Shown here piece by piece: positions 50,915 through 59,200 of a stretch of DNA of 64,000 nucleotides (its first letter is position 1; the number at the start of each line of letters is the position of its first letter). The DNA lies in contig NZ_JAKSXW010000143.1 of assembly GCF_022829405.1 (NCBI RefSeq), positions 168,030 to 232,029 of the forward strand, given 5' to 3'. The DNA is from Methylobacterium sp. J-076. GTDB taxonomy: Bacteria; Pseudomonadota; Alphaproteobacteria; Rhizobiales; Beijerinckiaceae. The notes below the pieces were generated by a model. The model saw only the letters and a list, made by a program, of their open reading frames with translations. It searched no databases and was not told the origin of the DNA. The translations under genes were made by a program, and so were the position numbers.

Positions 50915-51328
50915 ATGACCCTTCGCAACATCAGTGGTTTCGCGGCTGTGGCCCTTCTGGCGGCCGGTTTTGCGGCGCCGTCCGCCATGGCCAAGCCGAT
51001 GGGCGGCGCCGGCGCCGTCAAGATGATCGACACCGACAACGACGGCACCGTCGACATGAAGGAAGTCGAGGCCGTGGCCTCCGCCACCTTCGACCGGCTG
51101 GAGAAGGATTCGGACGGCACCCTCGACGCCAAGGAGCTGAAGGGTCGCCTCAGCAAGGCCGGCGTGAAGACCGCCGACCCGGATTCGGACGGCACCCTCG
51201 ACAAGAAGGAATACCTCGCCGCCGTGGGCGAGCGCTTCAAGATGGCCGACCCGGACGGTGACGGCACCCTCGACGCCAAGGAGCTGAACTCCAAGGCCGG
51301 CAAGGCGCTCCTCGCCCTCATCAAGTAA
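50915..51328 (+). CDS. Lanmodulin-like four-EF-hand periplasmic protein
   Basis: A 137-residue precursor with a signal peptide (cleavage near 'SAMA|KP', residue 26). It has four EF-hand loops at residues 39-50 (DTDNDGTVDMKE), 63-74 (EKDSDGTLDAKE), 88-99 (DPDSDGTLDKKE) and 112-123 (DPDGDGTLDAKE). The loops are joined by linkers of 12, 13 and 12 residues, the spacing of lanmodulin (LanM) from Methylorubrum extorquens, and every loop has Asp at position 9, a LanM feature. Unlike LanM, loop 1 has Thr and loop 2 has Lys instead of Pro at position 2, and loop 2 begins with Glu. LanM binds lanthanides in the picomolar range in the periplasm, so this is a homologue with possibly altered sites. No lut or methanol dehydrogenase gene is near. 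ATG 50915 is chosen, and GTG 50909 is an alternative. Confidence 0.85.
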   Translation: MTLRNISGFAAVALLAAGFAAPSAMAKPMGGAGAVKMIDTDNDGTVDMKEVEAVASATFDRLEKDSDGTLDAKELKGRLSKAGVKTADPDSDGTLDKKEYLAAVGERFKMADPDGDGTLDAKELNSKAGKALLALIK

Positions 51329-51349
51329 GCGGTCAGACCGCCGAACGCG

Positions 51350-51383
51350 AAAACCCCCGGCGAGCCCTCGCCGGGGGTTTTTT
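51350..51383 (+). terminator. Rho-independent terminator after the lanmodulin-like gene
   Basis: AACCCCCGGCGA and TCGCCGGGGGTT form a perfect 12-bp stem with a 4-nt loop (GCCC), followed by a T run. Confidence 0.94.
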
Positions 51384-51611
51384 CATGACCCGATCAGGCC
51401 CACCGACCCCCACCCCGGTCGTGCGGCACCACCCCCGGGCGCACGCGTGCAGGGGGCGAGGACCGTCTCGACGGGGGCGATCTCGTCCCGGAGACGACGA
51501 TGCGGCGTGGGACGGCACCGGTCACCCCCGGCGAGCGGCCCCGGCCGACGGGCGAGGGGGGACGCGCGTTGTCCTCCGGTCCACCGTCCGATCGAACAGA
51601 CAGGAACCGGC

Positions 51612-52046
51612 ATGGTCCACCCCGCCCAAGACCCTTTCGGTCTCGCACGCTTCGTCGCGGCGCAGGCCGACACGGCCGCGCAGGCGCTGGCCGAGCTCCG
51701 CGCCGGCCGCAAGCGCAGCCACTGGATGTGGTTCGTGTTCCCGCAGATCGCCGGGCTCGGATCGAGCCCCATGGCACAGCGCTACGCCATCGCCTCCCTC
51801 GACGAGGCGCGGGCCTACCTCGCCCACCCGCTCCTCGGGCCGCGCCTGCGGGACTGCACCACGGCGGCGCTGGCGGCGCCGGGCTCGGCCCACGACGTGT
51901 TCGGCAGCCCGGACGACATGAAGTTCCGCTCCTCCCTGACGCTGTTCGCCGAAGCGGCACCGGATGAGCCGTTGTTCGCCAAGGCGCTCGAACGATTCTA
52001 CGGGGGGAGCAAGGATCCCGCGACGCTGGGACGGCTCACCGCGTGA
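51612..52046 (+). CDS. DUF1810 family protein
   Basis: A 144-residue protein with the DUF1810 signature 'FVAAQADTAAQALAELRAGR' followed by 'SHWMWFVFPQIAGLGSS' and 'DDMKFRSSLTLFAEAAP'. An ATG with AGGAA upstream opens it. The family is helical and of unknown function, common in Proteobacteria and in some eukaryotes. It stands alone after the lanmodulin-like gene's terminator and is convergent with the PBP1 gene, 57 bp away. Confidence 0.88.
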   Translation: MVHPAQDPFGLARFVAAQADTAAQALAELRAGRKRSHWMWFVFPQIAGLGSSPMAQRYAIASLDEARAYLAHPLLGPRLRDCTTAALAAPGSAHDVFGSPDDMKFRSSLTLFAEAAPDEPLFAKALERFYGGSKDPATLGRLTA

Positions 52047-52103
52047 TCGCGCAACACCCGCGCCGTCCGTTCTCCGCGAAGGAGGGGGGAAGGCGGCGGG
52101 CTG

Positions 52104-54629
52104 CTACCGCCCCCACAACCCCACCCGCTCGGCCCTGGCCTGATCCTCCGCCTCGAGGAGATCGGCCGGGGCGTCCTCGCGGACGCGGGCGCCCCCCGCC
52201 GCGACGATGAGGCTCGCGAGGTCGGCGCCGTCCAGGGTGCAGCGTGCCCCGTCCGGCCCCGCCCCGGCGCAGATCACCTCCCGGCGGCGCAGGTAGCCGG
52301 CGAGCTGGCGGGCGAGGTGTCCGCCCTGGCCCTCGACGCCGAGGAGCCGCACGGCGCGGCCCCGGAAGGCGAGGGTGCCCGTGTCGATCACCGAGGGCAC
52401 GCCGCGCAGGTCCTCCGCCGCGCCGGACGGGGGCGGGGCGGCCTGCGGCGGGGGCGCCGCCTCCGCCCGTGCCGCCGGGACCGGCTGGCGGGCGCGGCCC
52501 TTGGCGATCAGCGTCGAGGCGCGCTGGACGAAGTCGTGGAAGATCCCCGCCGGCATCTCACCGCCGAACATCCGGTTCATGGAGCTGTCGTCGTCGTTGC
52601 CGACCCAGACTCCCACGACGAGGTCGGGCGTCATCCCCACGAACCACGCATCGCGGAAATCCTGGCTGGTGCCGGTCTTGCCGCCGACGATCTGGCCCGG
52701 CACCCGGGCCGCCCGGCCGGTGCCCGAGTCCACCACCGCCTGAAGGGAATCGAGCATCATCGTCCGCGGCTCCACCGGCAGGCCCGCCCCGGCCGCGGGG
52801 TCGGCGCGGACGAAGACCGGCTTGGGGTCGCCCCCGCGGATCGCGTTGACGGCGTAGGTCTCCAGCGGGGTGCGCCCCGCCAGCACCGAACCGAAGGCGC
52901 GGGTCATCTCCAGAAGGCTCACGGCCCCGGAGCCGAGGACGAGGCTCGGCACCTCCGGCAGCTCGGACTGGATGCCGAGCCGCCGGGCCGTGGCGATGAT
53001 CGCCGGGATGCCGACCTCCTGTCCGATCTGCGCCGCCACGGTGTTGATCGACAGGGCGAAGGCGGTGCGCAGGGTCACGGGACCGCGGAACTTGCCGTCG
53101 TCGTTGTCGGGCGCCCAGTCGCCGATGCGGACCGGCCGGTCCACCAGCACCGTCTCGGGGGTGAGGCCCTTCTCGTAGGCGGTGAGGTAGGCCAGCATCT
53201 TGAACAGCGAGCCGGGCTGGCGCTTGGCCTGCACCGCCCGGTTGAACTGGCTGTCCTCGTAGTCGCGCCCGCCGACCATGGCGAGGATCGCCCCCTCCTT
53301 CGACAGCACCACCATCGCCGCCTGCCCGGCCTTGCGGCGGGTGCCGTCCTTGTCGAGGCGCTTCTCCACCACCGCCTCGGCGAGGCTCTGAAGCTCGAGG
53401 TTCAGGGTCGAGCGGACGGTGATGTCGCCGTCGCCGCCCGCCAGCCGCCGCAGGTCGGGCGCGATCATGTCGAGGAAGTAGTTCGTGCCCGGCGGCGCCT
53501 CGGGCGGGGTCTTGAGGGTCACGCTCTTCCGGCGGGCGGCGTCGGCGTCCTTCTGGGTGATGGCGCCGGTTTCGACCATGGCCTGGAGCACCACGTCGGC
53601 CCGTTCCTTGGCGCCGCCGAGGTTGTGGGTCGGGGCGAGCTGCGACGGCGCCCGGACGAGGCCGGCGAGCATCGCCGCCTCCGGCAGGGTCAGGGCCTTG
53701 GCGGGCTTGCCGAAATAGCGCCGCGCCGCCGCGTCCGCCCCGTAGGCCCCGGCGCCGAAATAGGCGGCGTCGAGGTAGCCGAGCAGGATCTCGTCCTTGC
53801 TCATGGTCGCCTCGGCCCGGAGCGCCAGCAGGGCCTCCTGCGTCTTGCGCCAGAGGGTCTTCTCCTGGTTCAGGGTGACGAGGCGGACATACTGCTGCGT
53901 GATGGTGGAGCCGCCCTCGCGGACGCCGCCGCCGCGCAGGTTGCGCCACGCGGCCCGGAACAGCCCGCGCAGGTCGATGCCGAAATGGCCGTAGAAGCGC
54001 CGGTCCTCGATGGCGACGATCGCCTGGGCGAGGTGCGGCGGCAGGTCGGCCTGGGTCAGCTTGTGGCCGCGGAAGCTGCCGCGGGTGGCGAAGACGCGCC
54101 CGTCATCGGCCTCCACCGTCACCGCCCGCTGGCCGTTCACGGTCGCCCCGCTTCCGAGCGGGGGGAGGGTGACGAGGGCCGCGCCGACGAACACCAGCAG
54201 CGCTGCCAGCGGCAGTAGGATCGCGAATCCGGCGACGGCCAGGACGGGCCGGCGGGTCAGGCGTTCCCGGACCGCTCCGAGCCGCCCGCCCGTCGCGGGA
54301 GCGACGGCCGCCGGGGAGGCGGTCTCTCGCGCGACTGTTTCTTGGGCGACGGCCTCCGGGGCGGGTCGCGCCGGCCTCGCGGCCCACCGCTGGCGCCCGG
54401 CCTCCACCGCCCCCGTCAGGCCTGAGCGGGTCGCCCGGTACGAGGCGCCCCCCATGCGCCCGGCGAAGACGCCGAGGCTGCGGGCCAGGGTCGCGGCGGC
54501 GCCCAGGACCTCGCGCCCGGCGGCGCGGGTGTCGGTGGAGGATGGGTCCCGGCGCCGGCTGTCCGGCTCCTGTCGCTCCGGCGCGTCGGGCGTCATCCCG
54601 TTCGGTCGTCCCCTGTTCGCTCGGTCCAT
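52104..54629 (-). CDS. Bifunctional penicillin-binding protein (PBP1A-type) with C-terminal SNase-like domain
   Basis: An 841-residue protein. It has a basic disordered N-terminus, a transmembrane helix (about 129-153) and a GT51 glycosyltransferase domain with 'IEDRRFYGHFGID' (catalytic Glu 208) and 'EGGSTITQQYVRL'. The transpeptidase domain has 'QPGSLFKMLAYL' (S-x-x-K), 'SINTVAAQ' (S-x-N) and 'GGKTGTSQDFRDAWFVG' (K-T-G). Residues 740-841 form an appended staphylococcal-nuclease-like domain ('PSVIDTGTLAFRGRAVRLLG' and 'QARAERVGLWGR'). The nuclease Asp and the downstream Glu are not conserved there, so it is probably a binding module. The start at 54629 or the ATG at 54596 are both possible. 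It makes glycan strands and crosslinks peptidoglycan in the periplasm. Confidence 0.9.
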   Translation of the reverse strand: MDRANRGRPNGMTPDAPERQEPDSRRRDPSSTDTRAAGREVLGAAATLARSLGVFAGRMGGASYRATRSGLTGAVEAGRQRWAARPARPAPEAVAQETVARETASPAAVAPATGGRLGAVRERLTRRPVLAVAGFAILLPLAALLVFVGAALVTLPPLGSGATVNGQRAVTVEADDGRVFATRGSFRGHKLTQADLPPHLAQAIVAIEDRRFYGHFGIDLRGLFRAAWRNLRGGGVREGGSTITQQYVRLVTLNQEKTLWRKTQEALLALRAEATMSKDEILLGYLDAAYFGAGAYGADAAARRYFGKPAKALTLPEAAMLAGLVRAPSQLAPTHNLGGAKERADVVLQAMVETGAITQKDADAARRKSVTLKTPPEAPPGTNYFLDMIAPDLRRLAGGDGDITVRSTLNLELQSLAEAVVEKRLDKDGTRRKAGQAAMVVLSKEGAILAMVGGRDYEDSQFNRAVQAKRQPGSLFKMLAYLTAYEKGLTPETVLVDRPVRIGDWAPDNDDGKFRGPVTLRTAFALSINTVAAQIGQEVGIPAIIATARRLGIQSELPEVPSLVLGSGAVSLLEMTRAFGSVLAGRTPLETYAVNAIRGGDPKPVFVRADPAAGAGLPVEPRTMMLDSLQAVVDSGTGRAARVPGQIVGGKTGTSQDFRDAWFVGMTPDLVVGVWVGNDDDSSMNRMFGGEMPAGIFHDFVQRASTLIAKGRARQPVPAARAEAAPPPQAAPPPSGAAEDLRGVPSVIDTGTLAFRGRAVRLLGVEGQGGHLARQLAGYLRRREVICAGAGPDGARCTLDGADLASLIVAAGGARVREDAPADLLEAEDQARAERVGLWGR

Positions 54630-54663
54630 GGTGGCCCGGCCCCGTCGGGGCCGGGTGCGCCGG

Positions 54664-55308
54664 TCACAGGCGGCGCGGCGAGGCGGCGGGCAGCGTGGCG
54701 TGCCGGCTCCGCAGGCGGAAGGCGAGGACGATCAGCATCACCCCGAAGGCGATGGCGTAGGCGCCGAGCCACCACGTCAGCACTAGGGCGGACATGCTGG
54801 GCTCGGCCGCGAGCGCCAGCCCGAACAGCAGCGAGACGACGCCCCCGAGCACCAGCCACCAGCGCCCGTAATGCAGGTGCAGGCGGAAGGCGGCGGCGAT
54901 CATCAGGCCCCCGGTGACGAACGCCCAGGCGGCCAGCAGCAGCACGAAGGCCCACACCGCCGCCGCCGGCACGAGGAAGGCGCCGAGGCCGACGACGATG
55001 TCCACCAGACCCTCCACCAGGAGGAAGCCCCAGCGCTCGTGGTGCTGGGCGGCGCGGATCGCCCCGACGATGGTGAAGATGCCGTCCACCAGCATGTAGG
55101 CGGCGAAGAACAGCACGAGGGAGAGCACGAAGGCGGCCGGCGCCGCGAAGGCGATGATGCCGAACAGGATGCTGATGACGCCGCGCAGGGCCACGAGCCA
55201 CCAGTTGCGGGCGAGCGACGCGCTCATCGCATCGAGCCGCGCGGCGCCCACGAGGGGAACGCCCGAGGGCGCGGTGGATCGGGGATCGAGGGAAGGGCCG
55301 CCCGTCAT
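54664..55308 (-). CDS. HdeD family membrane protein
   Basis: A 214-residue polytopic protein with six hydrophobic helices from about residue 35. It contains 'ALRGVISILFGIIAFAAPAA' and 'GLLIAAAFRLHLHYGRW'-like patterns of the HdeD/DUF308 family. In Escherichia coli HdeD is linked to acid resistance at high cell density. An ATG at 55308 with GGAG upstream is preferred to an earlier one. It lies 34 bp upstream of the PBP1 gene on the same strand, so they may be cotranscribed. Confidence 0.88.
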   Translation of the reverse strand: MTGGPSLDPRSTAPSGVPLVGAARLDAMSASLARNWWLVALRGVISILFGIIAFAAPAAFVLSLVLFFAAYMLVDGIFTIVGAIRAAQHHERWGFLLVEGLVDIVVGLGAFLVPAAAVWAFVLLLAAWAFVTGGLMIAAAFRLHLHYGRWWLVLGGVVSLLFGLALAAEPSMSALVLTWWLGAYAIAFGVMLIVLAFRLRSRHATLPAASPRRL

Positions 55309-55469
55309 GATGTCGTGGACTCCAGCGGAGGGGATGCCGGCGGTGCCGTCAGGCTTCACCATCCGGCCGCAGAACGCGGCGCGTGCCGGGGCGTTCCGTG
55401 TCCTCCCGCGCCGACACCATGCATCCCTTCCGCCGTCCGGGCCAAGGGGGCGCCGCGATTGGCCGGGGG

Positions 55470-56666
55470 TTACACCCCGTCCGGCGGCAGCGCCTCGGTC
55501 ACCTCGATCCGCCGCGGGGCGGAGGGCTCGATCTCGGGCTGGGCCGGCGTCTCGGCGGCGGCGGCCACCGCCGTCACGCCCCGGTAGCGGGCGAGGCGCT
55601 CGTCGATCATGTCCTCGATGCGGGTCTGGAACTCCGCGATGGTGAGGTGGCGGCGCTTGCTGCCCTCCTTCTGCGTGAACAGGCTGCGGTTCGCCTTCGC
55701 CGCGGAGCGGAACGCCTTGGCGGCGGTCTCGTCCGGCTTCTCGCTCGACAGGGCGAGGAACTTGCCCGCGCTCGCACCGCCGAGGAAGTGGGCGAGGTAC
55801 ATCTCGGTGGTCGAGAGCGGCCGGCCGACCCTCGCCTCGATCCGGTCCCGGTCGCGCTTGCTCAGCTCGGCGGCCATCAGCGCGGCGACGCGGGGGTCGT
55901 TGCGCAGCGACAGGACGTGGTCCTTCATGCCCCCCGCCACCGTGATCGCGGGGCCGCTGCCCTTCACGGAGGCGGCCTCCTCGGTGAGGCCGTAGCGGGG
56001 GCCGAAGTCCCGGATCAGCTCGAGCCAGGTCACCTGCACGAACTGGAACAGCCCCTGCGCGGAGGAGGTCGCCGCCTTGGCGTCCGTGTCGAAGCTCGAT
56101 TCCTTGTCGGCGAGCGCCATCATGTAGACGGGATCGACGCCGGCCTCCTCGGAGGCCTTCACGATGGTGTCGACCACCTTCAGCGGCACGCTGCGCGGGC
56201 CGAAGCGGACGGCGTCCTCCCCGTCCTCCTGCGTCACGCGGGGGAGGGCGGCGAGGTTGTCCTCGATCAGGGCCGTGGTCGGCGGGTCCTGCTCCGGCAG
56301 GGGCAGGCCGTTCCAGGCGGACCGGCCCTCGGTCGGCGGCGTGGCGGCGAGGGCGAAGGCGGCCTTCGGGTTGGGGTCGATCCCGTCATGGGCCTGGGCG
56401 GACGGGGCGAAGAAGGCCGGGGCGATGGCCCCCTGCGGCAGGCCGAACCCGCCCAGCATGCCCAAAGCCAGGGCGGCCCGTGCAACCAAGCGGCTGCGGC
56501 GCACGTTTGGCTTGAGTCTCCCACCCCCGGCCAGGGGCCGCGGCGCCGCACGGCTGGTCAGCCAGGTGACGCCACCGTCCTCGACACGAAGCGTGCTGCA
56601 GGTCTTTGCGGGCACGAGTCCGCCCACGTCGTCGGCGCAACGCGCCGGCTCCGGGAAAACCCCCAT
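55470..56666 (-). CDS. Lytic transglycosylase-like (SLT-fold) exported protein
   Basis: A 398-residue protein with an internal signal/anchor near residues 60-80 ('RAALALGMLGGFGLPQGAIA'). The lysozyme-like SLT domain follows at about 160-290. The catalytic Glu is in 'MMALADKESSFDTDAKAATS' and the next motif is 'SAQGLFQFVQVTWLELI'. The C-terminal 90 residues are charged then Ala/Pro-rich. It cleaves peptidoglycan glycan strands. The ATG at 56666 has AGAGGA eight bases upstream, but the long segment before the hydrophobic helix is unusual and a later start is possible. It is divergent from ino1. Confidence 0.85.
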   Translation of the reverse strand: MGVFPEPARCADDVGGLVPAKTCSTLRVEDGGVTWLTSRAAPRPLAGGGRLKPNVRRSRLVARAALALGMLGGFGLPQGAIAPAFFAPSAQAHDGIDPNPKAAFALAATPPTEGRSAWNGLPLPEQDPPTTALIEDNLAALPRVTQEDGEDAVRFGPRSVPLKVVDTIVKASEEAGVDPVYMMALADKESSFDTDAKAATSSAQGLFQFVQVTWLELIRDFGPRYGLTEEAASVKGSGPAITVAGGMKDHVLSLRNDPRVAALMAAELSKRDRDRIEARVGRPLSTTEMYLAHFLGGASAGKFLALSSEKPDETAAKAFRSAAKANRSLFTQKEGSKRRHLTIAEFQTRIEDMIDERLARYRGVTAVAAAAETPAQPEIEPSAPRRIEVTEALPPDGV

Positions 56667-57025
56667 CGATCGGTCCTCTTGTTCTTTTACGGTCCCGGAA
56701 GGCCCCGACACTGCCGGTCGGGTTGCTCGGGACGGCGGCTCTATCGGCGCCTGCCGTGACCAGAATGGGACGGCCCCATGATTTGACCGTGGCAGCCTCT
56801 ACGAAGCGTTAACCATGTGGGAGCGGCGCCGCCGGCCCGCCTGGGACCCAGCGCGAGAGGGGGCGACCCGGACCGGCGAAGGCGCTTTCAGGTCGCAAGA
56901 TGTCGCAGCCGGGGTTGGAACGAAGCAGCACCGGCCCAGTTGGGTAGGGCCCGTGACCCGGGCGACGGGGGGTCGACCTTCCATCCCGGACGCGCCCCGC
57001 GTCCTTATAAGGACACTTGTTTCCC
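56667..57025. other. Divergent intergenic region upstream of the inositol/YcaO operon
   Basis: A 359-bp divergent gap with no supported gene. It should contain the promoter of the lytic transglycosylase gene (left) and of the ino1 operon (right). An AT-richer part lies near 56780-56815 ('tttgaccgtggcagcctct' then 'cgttaaccatg'). The 14-bp palindrome at 57001-57014 is listed separately. Confidence 0.5.
57001..57014. promoter_or_regulatory. Perfect 14-bp palindrome, possible operator before ino1
   Basis: GTCCTTATAAGGAC reads identically on both strands and ends 11 bp before the ino1 ATG (57026). A palindrome overlapping the 5' leader is typical of a dimeric repressor site. Part of it (AAGGA) may also serve as ribosome-binding site for a TTG at 57017. 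Confidence 0.55.
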
Positions 57026-58216
57026 ATGAGCATGCAGACCGGTCGCCGCGTCGGCGTCGCCATCGTTGGCATGGGGGGCGCCGTCGCCACCACCGCCATC
57101 GCCGGCATCGAGATGATCAAGTCCGGTTCGAACAGGCTCGATGGTCTGCCGCTCGCCGGCATTTCGGTGGCCGGGATGGCGGATTACAAGGATCTCGTCT
57201 TCGGCGGCTGGGATCTGAACAGCGACGACCTCGCCTCCGCCGCCGCCGGCCACGGCGTGCTGTCGAAGGACGACATCGAGAACGGCGCCCAGGTGCTCAA
57301 GGGCATCGTCCCCTGGCCGGCGGTCGGCAGCGCCAAGTTCTGCAAGAACATCGACGGGCAGAACCGCATCGTCGCCAAGGACCACCGCGAGGCGGTCTCG
57401 GTCATCGCCAACGACCTGAACCGCTTCAAGAAAGAGAGCAACCTCGATGAGGTCGTGGTGGTGAACCTCGCCTCCACCGAGCGCTGGCCCGACCTCTCCG
57501 ACCCGACGCTGAACTCCACCGCCGCCTTCGAGAAGGGCCTCGATTCGAGCGACGAGTCGATCTCGCCGGCCATGCTCTACGCCTATGCGGCGATCAAGAG
57601 CGGCATCCCCTACGCCAACTTCACCCCGTCGGTGGCCGCCGACGTGCCGGCGCTGCTCGAACTCGCCAAGGACCTCAACGTCCCGGTGGCGGGCAAGGAC
57701 GGCAAGACCGGCCAGACCATGATGAAGACCGTGCTGGCCCCCGCCTTCAAGGCCCGCGCCCTGCACGTCGATGGCTGGTTCTCCACCAACATCCTCGGCA
57801 ACCGCGACGGCCTCGCCCTCAACGATCCGAGCTCGCTGCAGTCGAAGCTCAACACCAAGGGCACGGTGCTCGATTCGATCCTCGGCTACCCGGTCGAAGA
57901 CCACCTCGTGCACATCCACTATTACCGCCCCCGCGGTGACGACAAGGAAGCCTGGGACAACATCGACATCACCGGCTTCATGGGCCAGCGGATGCAGGTG
58001 AAGGTGAACTTCCTCTGCAAGGACTCGATCCTGGCGGCGCCGCTCATCATCGAGATCGCCCGCGTCCTCGACCTCGCCAAGAAGCGCGGCAACGGCGGCG
58101 TGCAGGAGCAGCTCTCCACCTTCTTCAAGGCACCGATGGTGAAGAACGGCCACGGGCCGGAGCACGCCTTCGGCAAGCAGGAGACGATGCTCCTCGACTG
58201 GCTGGGCCGGCACTGA
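57026..58216 (+). CDS. ino1: Inositol-3-phosphate synthase
   Basis: A 396-residue enzyme of the short bacterial/archaeal MIPS type. An N-terminal Rossmann motif ('GVAIVGMGGAVATTAIAGIE') is followed by the MIPS signature 'GKDGKTGQTMMKTVLAPAF' and 'VDGWFSTNILGNRDGLALND', with catalytic lysines in 'GKDGKTG' and 'SKLNTKG'. It converts glucose-6-phosphate to 1L-myo-inositol 1-phosphate using bound NAD. The ATG at 57026 is preferred and a TTG at 57017 has a closer AAGGA. Its stop overlaps the next start by one base (TGATG), so the operon is translationally coupled. MIPS is not universal in alphaproteobacteria, and here it begins a specialised operon. Confidence 0.93.
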   Translation: MSMQTGRRVGVAIVGMGGAVATTAIAGIEMIKSGSNRLDGLPLAGISVAGMADYKDLVFGGWDLNSDDLASAAAGHGVLSKDDIENGAQVLKGIVPWPAVGSAKFCKNIDGQNRIVAKDHREAVSVIANDLNRFKKESNLDEVVVVNLASTERWPDLSDPTLNSTAAFEKGLDSSDESISPAMLYAYAAIKSGIPYANFTPSVAADVPALLELAKDLNVPVAGKDGKTGQTMMKTVLAPAFKARALHVDGWFSTNILGNRDGLALNDPSSLQSKLNTKGTVLDSILGYPVEDHLVHIHYYRPRGDDKEAWDNIDITGFMGQRMQVKVNFLCKDSILAAPLIIEIARVLDLAKKRGNGGVQEQLSTFFKAPMVKNGHGPEHAFGKQETMLLDWLGRH

Positions 58217-59142
58217 TGCGGGACGGGACAGCGGCGGGCCCTGCGGCGCCCGCCGAACTGCGTGAGCTGTTCGTCGAACTCAACGACCTGAAGCGCGTCC
58301 GGTCCGCCGGGCGCGAGGGCACCATCGCCGAGCGCCTGTTCGCGCAAGCGTGGTCGATGCTCACCGGGGGCGCCAGCGCGGAGGATGTCGCCCTCGACAT
58401 CACCGCGACGGCGCTCGCCGCCACCCGGCTCACCGACCTCGACGCCGCGTTCCTCACGGCGGCCGGGCTCTCGGAGGCGGAGGCGTCCACGGTGCTGCGG
58501 GCGGGGTTCGACGAGGTGACGGGGGCCATGGACCCGGCCCTGCGGACGCGGTTGCGCGCCCGGCTCACCCCCGGCGAACTCCCCGAGGCCGGCCCCGTGC
58601 CGGGTTTCGTCGGGGCGCTCGCGGCCCAGCCCCGGGCCGGCGTCACCTGTCCCGGCAAGCCGCGGATCCTGCTGGAGCCGCCGGAGAACCACGCCGAGCA
58701 TTGCCTGATGGTGGCGGTCTACGGCGTCTGCCTCAGCCCGTTCTACCGGGCCGATCCGGCCACGGTGTTCCTCGCGGCGATGGCCCACCACTTTCACAAC
58801 GCGGCGATGCCCGATGCCGGGTTCACCGGCGAGATGCTGCTCGGCGACCACCTCCTGCCGATCATGGCGGTGGCGACGGACTGGGCGCTCGGCGAGCTGG
58901 ACGATGCGGGCGGGTTGCGCGGTGAGGTGGAGCGCGCCCGCGCCATCCTGCCCGACGACGCCACGGCGGAGGGCCGCGCCTTCCACGCGGCGGATTGCGT
59001 CGACCGGGTGCTCCAGATCGCCCAGCACCTGCGGGCGGCCTCCCTCACCATGGGCACGGTGCTCGATGAGATGGAGCTGGTCCATGCCGGGCCGGTGAAG
59101 GGGTTCCATGACAGGGTCCTGCGCGACATGCGGATCCCTTGA
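58216..59142 (+). CDS. HD-superfamily-like protein of the inositol/YcaO operon
   Basis: A 308-residue mainly helical protein. The first 150 residues are helical with no recognised family. The second half has a histidine-rich segment reminiscent of HD-domain metal sites: 'ENHAEHCLMVAVYG', then 'AAMAHHFHNAAMPDAG' where the usual H-D is H-H, and later 'DHLLPIMAVATDWALGE'. The HD family hydrolyses phosphomonoesters or diesters, which would fit dephosphorylation of inositol phosphate. The lack of a clean H-D pair makes this uncertain. The start overlaps the ino1 stop by one base. Confidence 0.7.
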   Translation: MRDGTAAGPAAPAELRELFVELNDLKRVRSAGREGTIAERLFAQAWSMLTGGASAEDVALDITATALAATRLTDLDAAFLTAAGLSEAEASTVLRAGFDEVTGAMDPALRTRLRARLTPGELPEAGPVPGFVGALAAQPRAGVTCPGKPRILLEPPENHAEHCLMVAVYGVCLSPFYRADPATVFLAAMAHHFHNAAMPDAGFTGEMLLGDHLLPIMAVATDWALGELDDAGGLRGEVERARAILPDDATAEGRAFHAADCVDRVLQIAQHLRAASLTMGTVLDEMELVHAGPVKGFHDRVLRDMRIP

Positions 59143-59200
59143 GGCCACGGCTTGATCGACGGGCGCCCGCGCCCATCTGCCGATCCTGTCCGTGAGCGCC

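Noticed and set aside
50915..51328. The EF-hand protein considered as an ordinary calcium-binding EF-hand protein
   Set aside because: The 12-13-12 spacing, Asp at position 9 of every loop and Pro at position 2 of two loops fit lanmodulin much better than calmodulin-like proteins. Metal preference still needs measurement.
52317..54218. A 633-codon plus-strand frame opposite the PBP1 gene
   Set aside because: It is antisense to conserved PBP motifs, with no domain content.
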